This document shows positions 21,487 to 32,200 of a stretch of 64,000 nucleotides of DNA, piece after piece (positions within the stretch are counted from its first letter, which is position 1; each line of letters starts with the position of its first letter). The stretch comes from Phytophthora colocasiae. Taxonomy: Eukaryota > Oomycota > Peronosporomycetes > Peronosporales > Peronosporaceae. The notes beneath the pieces are model-generated. The model did not search any database, was not told the DNA's origin, and worked only from the letters and a program-made list of their open reading frames with translations. A program made the position numbers and the translations under genes. Location: positions 248,001 through 312,000 of the forward strand of contig JAGKQI010000053.1 in the NCBI GenBank assembly GCA_018806915.1, written 5' to 3'.

Positions 21487-23717
21487 ATCTTTTCCACCTT
21501 CTCGGGGAACAATCCGGCATGTCGGGTCGGGTCGTACCACTTGCGGATCTGGTTGTAGAATTCTTCCATGGGGCATTCTCCAGCTTCATGGATCTCCCCA
21601 CAACCACGGCAGGTATACAGACAGCGATCCGTTGGGTGACCCCTCTTCCCGCACTTATCACAGGTTAGACGTCTCCAGCAGTCTATATCCGTATGCTTCC
21701 GCGATCCACAGTGTGAACAGCGACCTCGATCATGATCTGATGTACCCCTGCGATCCGTGATCCGGCCTCGATCTTGCGCGTTCGTGTGCGATCGCGACTG
21801 ATCCTGTTGGTGGGGAACGCCCCCAGTACCGATCTGCTTGTCTTCCGACGCGGCAAGATATATCCTCCGGAGATCGCCTTCAGAATCGGATCCGTCCGAT
21901 CCGGATATTTCCTCTGATTCCGAGCTCGGATCTTGGGTTTGGATCGCCCGTACCACCGCTCTGGTGGGTGCTGCCGGGGCACTGGCCGGTGCCTTTTGTC
22001 TGTACTTCGATCCGAACGCAGATTTACGCTGTCTGCTTTTCGCCCGTTCTCGGGCACGAAGTACCTCCTCCAGTTCATCGACGTCGCTCAGTCGGAGTAG
22101 GGTCAGCCGATCAGCTAACTCCGGATCTCCCAATGTCTCGATGTAGTGGTCTACATGTTCCCGGCGGGCCTTAGGGCTCCCATCCTTGATCTTCAGCCTA
22201 GCCCGTAAAGCCGCCACGTTGAGCCGGTAGAGATAATCGAGAGGCGTCTCTTCTGATCGCTTGCGAGCGTGATAGTATTGCCACGCGACCGACATACCCA
22301 ACCCACAATACTGGGTCTGGAAACTGTCCAACAGATCTGCCCACTTGGTTTTCGTCGTTCGACTGAGCTGCCTGTACCAGTTCTTTGCCGGTCCCACCAT
22401 CAGATCTGCAAACGTGAGGCATTTCTCTTCTTCCGTAGCCTGATCGCGCTGAAATGCTGACTTGACTTTACTGATCCAGGCCCGAGCGCGATCTTCATCC
22501 AGATCTTTACCCGCAAAATCTTTCAGATCCGAGATCGCTGAGATCCGGACCCGCTGGATCATCGACGATCCTCCTTGACCGATCGCCGCGGATGCGATCG
22601 CTGCTCGGCTCGACATCTGTCCACCGGAACTTGGTATGCCCATATCGTCCGGATCGTATTCCCATGCATCCGGATCCGAGGCCGTAACGGACTCCATTTC
22701 AACATCCAACTCCCCTTTGATCGGCGATCGGGGTGTCGCGAGATTCCGTTCCTTTAAGAAACGATCCATCGCCATTTGGAAGTAGTCGTCCAACTTGTTG
22801 CTCGATCCAGTGGAATTAGTCGTCGGCGCAGTCTGGTCTGTCCGGATCCGGCGATTTTCTTGCTGATCAGGTGTCTTAGCCTCCAGTTGCGTGGTCACCG
22901 ATCGTGTATCTTGTTTCTTCATACGCGATTTCAAGAATTTGGCACCGGAGGGGCCCAGCGACATGCGTTGTAGCCTTCTCGGGCTGTCGGAGTCTGGTTC
23001 CGAAGTCGCTGACGCGTAGCATGACGATCCAGTCTGATAGCCTAGATCGGGCGTCAGTGGGCGTTCGCCGACCAAGACTTTGAGAGAGTTGAATAGATCA
23101 TGGGTCGCAGATTGAATCGCTTCCAGTTCCAGATCAAATAGAGAGTTTGGGTCGAATTCTCCAGCCACTAAACCAGCCTCTTGGAGCAGATCAAGTAGAA
23201 TCTTCACCGCGTTCAGGCGGTCCGAGCTAGTCCGGGGCTTCGACACCGGGCCGGTGAGGTTACCGATCTGGCGGACTTGTATGATAGTAAGAACGGGATC
23301 GTTAAGCAAGGTCTCGCTTAGCATCTTCCTGTAGTAGGCCTGCTCGATCGCGTCCTTGGTGATCGTCGATCCTGAGTTGATCACATCTTCTGGCTCTGAG
23401 TCTGGAGCTTTCAATTTCGTCCGAGTGCTCTTGATCTTCTTTTTCTTGGTCGATCTTCAGGCAACAGTGGACTTGGTGAGCAGGTTAGGTTTCAGCTTTG
23501 CTGATTCCTTATCGCTCGTGTGCGGATCTCGATTCTCATCGAGATCCGCGGTGGCCCTCGAAGGGGCCTTGGGAGGAATTCGAGGTTTTTCTTCAAGATC
23601 TGGATTGCGATCCAGGTCTGCCTCGTGCCTGTCAGTAGAGATCCTCCCAGAACTCTGCTGATCTGTGGATCTTTCTGTTTTCATCGGTGCCTCCGTCGAT
23701 CCAACCTTCGTAGGCAC
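21477..23717 (-). pseudogene. A2 gag
   Basis: Gag with Ser/Lys-rich N-terminus, capsid domain and three CCHC-type knuckles, ending at the frameshift heptamer. One nonsense change near 23456 (TGA in place of the serine codon in TVASRSTKKKK of A3) separates the first ~85 residues from the rest; the remaining frame of 645 residues is open. The frame toward the 5' end uses no ATG before MKTERSTD, as in A3. Confidence 0.85.
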
Positions 23718-23914
23718 TTCTTCCCCTTGTTCTTCTTTTATCTTGACATCTTCTTGGGACTCACGGTGCTATCCGAAGTCACCAGAAGATCCGGGCACGC
23801 GCACCATTGTGGTGGAGCGGATCTGGCCAAAATCTGGTTGAGGCCGATCGCGATCGCCACTTGCGCCCAGACACCGACTAACGGAGGTCCCCGATGATCC
23901 GTGATCTTGTTGCG

Positions 23915-25185
23915 TGTAGTGTTCACCTTGTGTACCCGTCGGTAGGCGGGTTACGCTCTTCCAGGTGACTTCTGAAGATGTCTTGGGACGAGAAGAATGT
24001 CTTGGGTGACGCAGGGGTGAGGAGATAGCGTGGGAATACTTCACTCTACCTCGGAGGGGTTGATCCGGGTCGTAGGCGAGTTCTCGAGCCTTGATCCGGT
24101 CGCCTGATCTACGATCCAGGTCTTCCAAAGGTCCAATGTTGGGGATCCGGTCCCTTCCTTTACGATGCTTGCCGCTTCCTATAGCGGGTGTCTTGATGGG
24201 TTGAGAGTCGACGAGATCGTCAGGCCAAGCAGCCAATTCCTTCCAATCCGTAGTTCGCACGTAAAGGATAGATCACTAGATAGGGTAAAACTGGCCAATG
24301 TATTATCCAGAATTAACCTCTATGCTAGATCTCTTCTCCTTACCTTCTTGATGCTGGTGGGCCAATGTAATTCCCGGTTCCAGTCTTGGATGAAGGCACT
24401 TGTGAGGTCCAGAGCAAATTCGATTCTGTTTATGGTTATTCCTATGTCTACTAGTCCCATCCTCATCCGCTATCCTACGATTACCTGACATCCGGCTACA
24501 CAGCTGCCCCTCCGATCTTCGATCTCGATCTCACCTAACCCCTGATCGCGATCTCGATCTACCGATCTACCGATCTGTCGATCTGCCGATCTGTCGATCT
24601 GTCGATCTGCTGATCTGCTGATCTGTCGATCTGTCGATCAGCCGATCTCGATCAACCATCTCGATCATCGATCTTGGTCCACCGTCTTGAACAATGATCT
24701 CGATCAGCAACCTTCATACTTGATCTCGCGTGCCTGTGTCGTCGACATTCCAGGTCTTGATCTTCCTGGACTTGACCACCGCTCCCCATGCGACCAACGT
24801 TGCCATCATGTCCCCTCGGCAGCATCTCACGGTTATGTTGTCACCGGCCCACCATACATCGCACCGGTCCCGATCCTCTGCTGCCTTGATCTCCTACTCA
24901 TGCGATCTCAGGCAAGGCGCCCTTTTCTCCTCCGACCCTGAGCCGCTACGCGGGACCGTACGGCGGGGTTCTCCAACCACTTAGTCTCACTCGACCAAGA
25001 CGCCATCCATCATCGCTGGCGAGATCGAGACGAACATCGATCTGGATCCATTCGTCAGCCATCGTTCGCGCAATCTGGGGTCATCAACTGACATCTTGCT
25101 TCGCCAGAGGCCCCTGTCGCTTGATCCGACTCTCTCTGGGCCTGACGTTGCCTTTTCTCGGATTTCTTATTCGCGCTTCACCACA
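23915..25185 (-). repeat. 5' LTR of A2
   Basis: Family A LTR of 1271 bases, TGT...ACA ends on the minus strand, with a short GATCTGTC tract at 24546-24652. Its right edge abuts family B integrase sequence at 25186, so the A1/A2 pair was inserted into, or recombined with, the family B element. Confidence 0.8.
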
Positions 25186-25202
25186 TCAGCAGCAGGCCCT
25201 GC

Positions 25203-26516
25203 CTACTCGCTATCATCTCTCATGTCTGTGCCCGGCACAGACATTGCGCGCTCGTTCCTGCTCGATCGAGACGTCGCACGCGTCACCGCAGCTGATAGTG
25301 TGCTGCTATCAGTTGCATTCTGCGGTTGTTCGGACGCAACCGTAGATCCTGGTTGTTCGGACGCAACCGTAGATCCTCCCCCACTTAAGGAGGAAACTAC
25401 CCCACCGAGCATGCTCGGCAATCGTGGATGCCTCATGGCATTCACGTAGAACGGTGTATGCCCCGTCGAGGCATGCACCGAGTTGTTGATGGCAAACTCT
25501 GCCATCGGCAAGCACTCGCTCCAATGCGGGAACGAGTGAGCGTAGCTCTTCAGCGTGTCACCCAGTACGCGGTTGACACGTTCGGTTTGTCCGTCCGTCT
25601 GCGGATGATCCGCAGTCGACATTGATAATTGTGAACCAAGAAGTGTAAACACTTCTTGCCAGAACCGCGCTGTGAAGCGTGGATGACACAATGTCGAGCG
25701 GCATGTCATGGTGTTTTTGAACACCATGTCAACAAACAGTCGCACAGTCTGCGCGGCTGTAACAGTAGCCGGGACGGCAGCAAGATGAACCATCTTGCTG
25801 AATCGGTCCACAAAGCCAACGATGCCCGTCCTCCGCTTGCTGTCAGGCGGAAGGCCGAAGACAAAGTCCATGGACATGGACTGCCAACACTCCGACGGGG
25901 TCGGTAGTGATTGAAGAGGAGCCTGCGAGAACTGCGCAGGCTTCACGCGTTGACAAACCTCGCAAGCACGTACGTACTTGCGCACCCACTTGTACTGGTG
26001 GTGCCAGTAGAAGTCACGCGTGAGAAGAGTGTATGTCTTCTCACGACTCGGATGCCCTGTCGTGGGGACATCGTGATACTCGAACATGATCCTCAACCGG
26101 AGGTCATGATCATTCGGAACGACAATGTGATCCGCATTGTCGTCTACTGCACTGTACAACAGTAGGCCTTCGTGTACACGATAGCGGTGTACACGAGCTC
26201 GAAGATGAGGGGTTAGCTTCCGACGTGCCACGTCGGAAGGTGCTGCGAGGAACTCCAGCAGCCCCTTCGCGTCTGCATCCCTTGCATACGCGTTCTTCAC
26301 GTCGTCAATCAACGTTGACGACGGCACACTTGTCCTCACGACGCCAACTGCGTTGGCGTCGACCGTCTCCGCGTAGTCAGGTCGACGCGATAACGCGTCG
26401 GCCACTACATTGAGTCTTCCGGGTTTGTACTCTACCCGGAAGTTGTACTCCGCGAAGAAGGACAACCATCTCGCCATACGTTGCGAGATGTGCGGCGACT
26501 TAATCGCCGTCCGCAA
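25203..26516 (-). pseudogene. Family B RNase H end and integrase
   Basis: Reading leftward: the end of RNase H with the VVADALSRRPDY connector, integrase zinc region (HHQYKW ... CEVCQRVK), and core with MDFVFGLPPDSKRRTG and QTDGQTERVN. The segment that should hold the second catalytic aspartate reads FKNTMTCRSTLCHPRF, which looks like the product of a 1-base insertion and a compensating loss, so the second aspartate is missing. The C-terminus carries a 27-base tandem duplication (25324-25350 and 25351-25377) coding GSTVASEQP twice. The element is truncated at 25186 by the family A LTR. Confidence 0.85.
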
Positions 26517-26977
26517 TGATGCGTGGTCTGTATAGACCGTCTACTCCCAAGTAGATTCACTCGGAACTTTGCGAGTGCATACTTCATGGCAAGGAGCTCC
26601 TTGTCATGTACGGGATAGTTACGCTCAGCTGGCTTCAGCTGACGCAATTGATAGTAGACTACACGATCACGCCCTTCGTGATCGTGTTGCATCAATGCAC
26701 ATCCGATTGCAAAGTCGGATGCATCGCACACTACGTGGAATGGACGATCTTGGTCCGCCACGGCCAAGACCGGCGCTTCAGTCAAGCCCTGCTTGACTGC
26801 ACCGAATGCATCCTCGCACTCGGTCGTCCAAATCCACTCAGCTTCTTTCTTAAGAAGCTGTGACAACGGGCGAATCTTGCCCGCGTAGTTCTCCACGTAC
26901 TTGCACAAGTACGTGGCAAGCCCAAGGAACTGCCTCAGTTCCTTAACATTGGATGGCGTGGGCCATTCATTGATCAC
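26432..26977 (-). pseudogene. Family B RNase H
   Basis: Ty3/gypsy RNase H following RT: WPTPSNVKELRQFLGLA, VVCDASDFAIGCALMQ, YPVHDKELLAMKYAL, LLGSR. It is out of frame with RT at about 26975 and shifts frame again near 26530, just before the TDHxSL-type motif. A decayed member of the common Phytophthora Gypsy lineage. Confidence 0.85.
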
Positions 26978-27377
26978 TCTGACTTCTCTGGGTCAGGGCG
27001 CACGCCGTCTTTCCCCACGAGACACCCCAGCACGGGTATCTCGCTCGCCCCGAAGATGCACTTCTTCAGGTTCGCATAGAGCTTATGCTTCCTCATAAGC
27101 TCTAGCAGCTTCTGGAGATGCACCTTGTGCATCTCAATGTCCGTCTTCCCGTTCACAGCCCGGCTGTGGACGAACACGTCGTCGAAATAGCTCGGTGCGA
27201 TGTCGCGCACCGAGCGCAATAGATGTGTCACGCATCTATTGAACGTCGCAGGGGCGTTCTTAAGCCCCTGTGGCATGACGAGCCACTCCCAAAGCATACC
27301 GCTTGGAGTGCTTACCGCAGTGAGAGGGATGTCCCTCTCACGCATGAGGATCTGATAGAATCCATCACGCAGATCTA
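26974..27377 (-). pseudogene. Family B reverse transcriptase, C-terminal part
   Basis: RT palm and thumb after the transposon insertion: DLRDGFYQILMRE, MPQGLKNAPATFNR, and the YxDD-type box SYFDDVFVHS. The upstream part of the same RT is at 28543-28900; removing 27376-28542 restores the same frame, because element plus TA duplication is 1167 bases. Confidence 0.88.
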
Positions 27378-27535
27378 CACCTTTGCCCGTCCAATATGGG
27401 AATAGCCTCAAGCAAAGTGGTACCGTCATATTTACCTTATCGCAAATATCACACTACTACTCGCTAAACATCAATGAATCAGGGAATGCTTGCATCCAAG
27501 GCGAACCGACACAACGTGTCTGGCTTGTGCATCGC

Positions 27536-27808
27536 CTACGCGCCGTACACCATGTCTTTCATCACCTCCGCCGCGTTCACTGCGTCACGGGCGTGAAGCT
27601 CCATCTTGGTGACCAACGTTGGCGTGATGAACTTCATGCTGGCATGAGCAGCTCGCTCCAGGAAGCGCATCGTGCGCTCCTTGATGGTCAGGGGGTTGCC
27701 ATCCTCGTCCACCATGTTACTGCGGTCACAAATCTCGGCACGATCCAAAGCCAAACGCTCTTTAATGTGAGCCTTCAGCACGAGAAGCAATTCTCGATAG
27801 GGTTGCAC
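27536..27808 (-). pseudogene. Tc1/mariner-type transposase, C-terminal remnant
   Basis: An open stretch of 90 residues (ERTMRFLERAAHASMKFITPTLVTKMELHARDA) in a different frame from the N-terminal part. It fits the C-terminal tail of the same transposase. Together the two parts give about 200 residues where about 340 are usual, so the catalytic middle is deleted and the copy is non-autonomous. Confidence 0.55.
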
Positions 27809-27857
27809 ATTGGTGAATACGGGGCGAGGCGTAGCAAAACGAGATCATTGTGCGGCG

Positions 27858-28181
27858 TTACGCGCTCCTCCGTTTGGCGATGACGTTCAGGTCGAGAGCG
27901 AGCATGGTTCTCATCGTCTCTAACGAGAACGTGCAGTTCTCGTTCAGGTAGCTCTCAAGCTTTTCCTTGACCTCTGGAGTGATCTTCACAACGCGGCCAC
28001 GAGCACCACCACGAGGTAGATCTTCAACACGACCGCTGGCAGCGGTGCGATAGGCAGCAGACTTCGAGATGCCGTTACTCGCGGCGACAGCAAGCCAGTC
28101 AGAGCGACCAGCGCGGAAGGCAGTCAGGACACGGAGCTTTTCAGCCGGGGAGTGCTTGGCGAGAGAGGCTTGGCGGGACAT
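27858..28181 (-). pseudogene. Tc1/mariner-type transposase, N-terminal DNA-binding part
   Basis: Starts at MSRQASLAKHSPAEKL and shows a helix-turn-helix (LAVAASNGISKSAAYRTA) and a basic GARGRVVKITPEVKEKL region, as in the DNA-binding N-terminus of Tc1/mariner transposases. It ends at 27858 without the DDE/DDD catalytic core. Confidence 0.75.
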
Positions 28182-28542
28182 CGCTTGAAGGGGTGTCTTG
28201 AGCAGAAAGCGGGAGATTGGATTGTGATAGCCTCGGACCTGAGCGCTTTTTGCCGCTGCTCGTACGCGTTTTGGCGCGAACGTGTGCCCACCACTCATTC
28301 AGGCGCGAAGGCGGCAGGTTTGGGCGCGTAGGCGGGCTCCTTCGCGCGTGGCAAGAAGGCAGCAAGTTTTGACCGGCAGCTCATCTCATTGCGAGTCCCT
28401 GCTTGACTGCAACTATTCTCAGGTTCAATGCTGATTACCAACTTCAATGCTGACTACCAACTTCAATGTGATATTTGCGATAAGGTAAATATGACGGTAC
28501 CACTTTGCTTGAGGCTATTCCCAGATTGGACGGGCAAAGGTG

Positions 28543-30474
28543 TAGAGCACTGAAGATAGTGCTCAAGGCCATCGAATCGATGATGACATCTTTTCGCGGT
28601 ATCGGCGTCTGCGCCGGTATCGTCGCATCGTTCAGCTTGTTATACGCATGAACGATGCGCCAGCCGCCCTGTGGTTTCTTAACACAGAACGTTGGAGCAC
28701 TGTGCGGTGACTTTGACTTCCGCACTTGACTTGCAAGACGACGACTTTCAAAGAAGTCGTCGATCGCTTGCACTTGTTCACGCGGCAGTGGCCACTGCCG
28801 TGTAACACAGTACTTCGTGCCCGGGACGAGATCAATCTCGTGCTGTACGCCCTTATCCTTCGGAAGCTGCGAAGGAATCTCGTCCGGGAGTACATCTTTG
28901 TACTCCCGCAGAACTTCGTAGTAGGGACTCGACCTCAACGAGTCCCAACTCTGCTCTTCGAAGCGCTGCTTCTTAGTCTTCGCACTGAGGGGGGAGTCAT
29001 CACCCTCAGTGATCTCATCGACGACGAGCTGCTTCAGCTCTTCGGCCTCGCGCTCCACTCTCTCGATATCCGAGAGAATGCAAATTTGTTCGATGCGTCC
29101 ATCGTACAAGTCTCGTGCGAAGCGCTTCCAACTCATCGTTGGAAGTGCGGTCAACGCCGACGCACTCGTCGGCGGATTCTCCAACCGCATCCTCTGGTAC
29201 TGTAACCCAGTACCAGTACGTGTCAAGACGTTCAACGTCTCGACACTCGGTGTCTGCACTGCAGATACACCCGTCTCAGTCCCGGACTGAGACTCGCGCA
29301 GCTCCCTGAGCTTGCGCCGCGAAGATCTACCGTGGAGCCCGGCTCCAGGTGCTCCACGTCCAAGGCATCGCACCTTGGACGGGACGTTATCGCAATCGTC
29401 AGCGGATTCCTTCCGCTGACTCGCACTATCAAGCCCTGCTTGGGTGCCGCTCATCGCGTGCAGCGCTGCTGCACGTGAGCACGCAGGTTGTTCGGGTGCT
29501 GGGCGTTTGCAACCGCCAGCACCTCCTGCCGCGCAGTCGGTTCCCTGAACCGCTGCGCCTCCATCCGCTCCCGGAGAGGATGAAGCAACCGCATCGTCGA
29601 CTCCCGGAGCTGATGCACGATCGCTAGTTCCTAGAACTAGCAGCGACGCACGCCTTTCGGTTCCCCGAATATTTTTTGCTTCGTCAACTCCCAGAGTTGA
29701 CGCGACGTCGTCGGCGCGACCCTTGGAGGCTTGAAGTACCTCCAAGGATACCGGTAATACCGGTATTTTACCTTCTCTCAGGTGAATCGCATTCACCTGA
29801 CCATCACTCATGTGACAAACATCATTCAGATGTTTACGCGTCAGGTGATTCACATTCACCTTACCATCACTCATGTGACCGCGACCCTTCAGCTCAGATT
29901 TCTGAGTCGATACACATTTTCTCCCAACGACTCTCGGAGTCGTTGATGGTCGCCGGCGGCGATCGGAGGCAGCGGCGGCCGCTGCTGCCTCAACTGGGGA
30001 TTCACATGCACCGGCCGGTGCATGTGCAGCACTGACAGGGCCATCGCTCTCTGTCGCGCATGTGTTGTTGAAGCGTACGAGCGTACGCTTCTCCCAGTTG
30101 ATCACCGGGTCATGCCGTGCAAGCCACGGCATGCCTAATACCAAGTCGAACTTATCGTCTAGATCCAAGACGATAAGATCTTCTACAAACGTCCTTCGTT
30201 TGTAAGAGAAGCGCACACGGACTACGCGCTTCTCAGTCCTCACGGTGGCACCTGTTGCCAACCGCACCTCCAACACGCCGCGAGGCGTGTCGGCCTCTTC
30301 GAAGTCAAGCCTTCGAAGACTTCCCTGTCGAACAAAGTTGTTCGACGCGCCCGAGTTCACTAGGGCACGAAGAGAGTTCGCTCTCTTCGACATCACGTTC
30401 AGGATGACAAGGTTTGGCTTGTCATCTTGCAGCTTACAGCGATAAACCTTCTCGCTGGGGGCAGCAGTCCTCAT
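28543..30474 (-). pseudogene. Family B protease and N-terminal reverse transcriptase
   Basis: One frame of about 640 residues. Aspartic protease motif LVNSGASNNFVRQGSL: the catalytic aspartate expected before SGAS is asparagine (AAC), so this protease should be inactive. A long serine/alanine-rich connector follows, then RT fingers (DEIPSQLPKDKGVQHEIDLVPG, RQWPLPREQVQAIDDFF, SAPTFCVKKPQGGWRIVHAYNKLN). It stops at TIFSAL where the Tc1/mariner element begins. Confidence 0.85.
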
Positions 30475-30582
30475 CGTCGCGTGTCCAAGCTCGACACGCG
30501 AGACTGCATCACCAGTAGGACGCCCCGCGCCTACTGGTCCTTGGCGTTTTCTTGAACGCCCGCCCGCTGTGCACTAGCGTGC

Positions 30583-31482
30583 TTAGTGACCGATGTTACT
30601 ACACTTGTAACATCGAACCTTGCTGTTCCTACGCTGCTGTTGACCAGCAGTCGTAGCACTCGAGAGGTCCATAGGTTCCGGACCTCCCGTCTTCACAACA
30701 GGACGCGCCGGCTTCGGCGCGTTCGCATGGAGTTTAGCTTGACGCCGGCTAAACTCCTCTTGCATTGCAAGGCTGATCGCCTCCTCGAGAGTATTTGGAT
30801 ACTCTCGGAAGAGATATGTTTTGACGGGACCATCTCTTAGTCCCTTCATGAACGTGACGACCTTGGTCGCCTCGTCGATCGGGTTGGCCACTATGTTCGA
30901 TACCAAGTATCGAGCACGCTGGGCAAAGGTGTGAACATCATCCTTGCCCTGTTGCAGATCGAGAAACTCCGCTCTCGATCTGAACTCGTTCTTCGGAGGC
31001 TCAAACGCAAGCTTGAGTTCCTCCTTGAACTCCTCGTACGTGCTGAAGCACGTAGGATCCGAGGGTCGGCGCCCATAGGCCTAACTCCTCGCACGTCCGC
31101 CAAGACATGACATGGCGAACGCGACCTTCGACATCGGATCGACGATACGTCGAGCCGCAACGGCTGTGTCGAGTTCGACAAGCCACCGAAGGAGGGTCTC
31201 GTCCTCCTTCCCCGTGTAGGTACTCACGTGGAGTTTCAGCGACTCCACGCGTGGCTTAGGGGAAGCCACCGAGGCAGCAACATCTCGTTGCTCCTTCACA
31301 ATGTACCCCAGAGCAACACCGTGTTGCTCTGTCGGCGATAGCGTACGAAGCATCGTAGCTACCTCTGCCTCTCCAATGACTCTCGCGAGTCATTGGAGAG
31401 CCTCCCACTCTGGATCAGACAGGTAGGCGCAGTCCGTGCGCGTCACGGACATTTGAGGGGTCCCAGTGGATCCCTCATCCAT
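30583..31482 (-). pseudogene. Family B gag
   Basis: Gag of a Phytophthora-type Gypsy element. The start is the ATG at 31480-31482 (MDEGSTGTPQMSVTRTDC). The capsid region shows LLRWLVELDTAVAARRIVDPMSKVAFAMSCLGG and YLVSNIVANPIDEATKVVTFMKGL; a zinc knuckle starts CYKCSNIGH. Nonsense codons replace tryptophan at about 31396 (TGA) and 31081-31083 (TAG), and a stop cuts the knuckle at 30583. Confidence 0.88.
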
Positions 31483-31549
31483 TGGGGAGTTCTCTACCCC
31501 ACGTTCGTATGACTCCATACGAACGAACAGCAGTCGGTCGTGGGACGGA

Positions 31550-31565
31550 CTACAAAGTGCTACCA
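31550..31565 (-). promoter_or_regulatory. Family B tRNA primer-binding site
   Basis: Two bases inside the 5' LTR, reading TGGTAGCACTTTGTAG on the minus strand. It begins with TGG, as expected for pairing with the CCA end of a tRNA. Which tRNA it is was not determined. Confidence 0.65.
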
Positions 31566-31567
31566 GG

Positions 31568-32027
31568 TGTAATGGGTCTACCTAGACCTATTAGGTGGCG
31601 TACACGTGCGCTTACATATATGAGGAAGCGTGCAATGAGAATAGACTTAATTTAAGTATACTTATTAAAATAAGTATAATTAAATCAAATATAACTAAAT
31701 TAAACTGCAAAATACCGTAAAATGAGAACTGTTATTGAATTTGGCACAAGCCAATTATGGACCTCCTAAAACTGTTTGTTATCTATTTCTAAAGGGTCTG
31801 CCAACGTGTGGTTGGCAGAAACTCTGCTCAGTGATTGGTAGAAATCCGTTACTTTCTACCAATAATATGCACAAATGCACACGAACCACCCAATAATGTG
31901 GTTCGCCCATGTATCCATTGGTGTGTACAGCACACCAAGGTCTGGGGCCCATTTCCAACCTCTAACAGTTATCCTAACTGTTAGAGTTACAAGTGGTACA
32001 ACCACTTGTACGTGTAACCCCGTTACA
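31568..32027 (-). repeat. 5' LTR of family B element
   Basis: A 460-base LTR on the minus strand, starting TGTAACGGGG and ending CCCATTACA, with a very AT-rich core (about 31620-31720). The right edge meets family C sequence. The opposite LTR is not in the window. Confidence 0.75.
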
Positions 32028-32200
32028 GGCGGCACGTACTCCGCCGAGTGATGCCGGTCATGGACCGTCACTGGATGCCGATGGCATCGGGCCTTACCAG
32101 GCCGTGAACTGTGGGGCGGCACGTACTCCGTCGAGTGATACTGGTCGTGGACCAAGTCGATCGCTGAGTGTCTCTGACACTGGACCTGTTATGGTCATTG
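32028..32200. repeat. 86-base tandem duplication
   Basis: The sequence GGCGGCACGTACTCC with its next ~40 bases at 32028 recurs at 32114 with a few substitutions (CCGTCGAGTGATACTGG in place of CCGCCGAGTGATGCCGG). It lies at the 3' end of the family C antisense gene, at the family B insertion point. Confidence 0.75.

Larger units (their letters stand above)
27378..28542 (-). mobile_element. Tc1/mariner-type transposon with deleted transposase
   Basis: A 1165-base element with 76-base terminal inverted repeats (27378-27453 and 28467-28542) that differ at one position and begin CACCTTTGCCCGTCC. It is flanked by TA on both sides (27376-27377 and 28543-28544), the hallmark of IS630-Tc1-mariner insertion. 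Inside the right end lie about two and a half copies of a 19-base subterminal repeat (TTCAATGCTGAYTACCAAC, 28424-28470). It interrupts family B RT exactly at the codons for the catalytic Leu-Asp. Confidence 0.93.

Noticed and set aside
27378..28542. The duplicated stretch near 27390 and 28500 looked like a broken repeat of RT sequence
   Set aside because: The two copies are inverted and flanked by TA, so they are transposon ends, not a tandem RT duplication.
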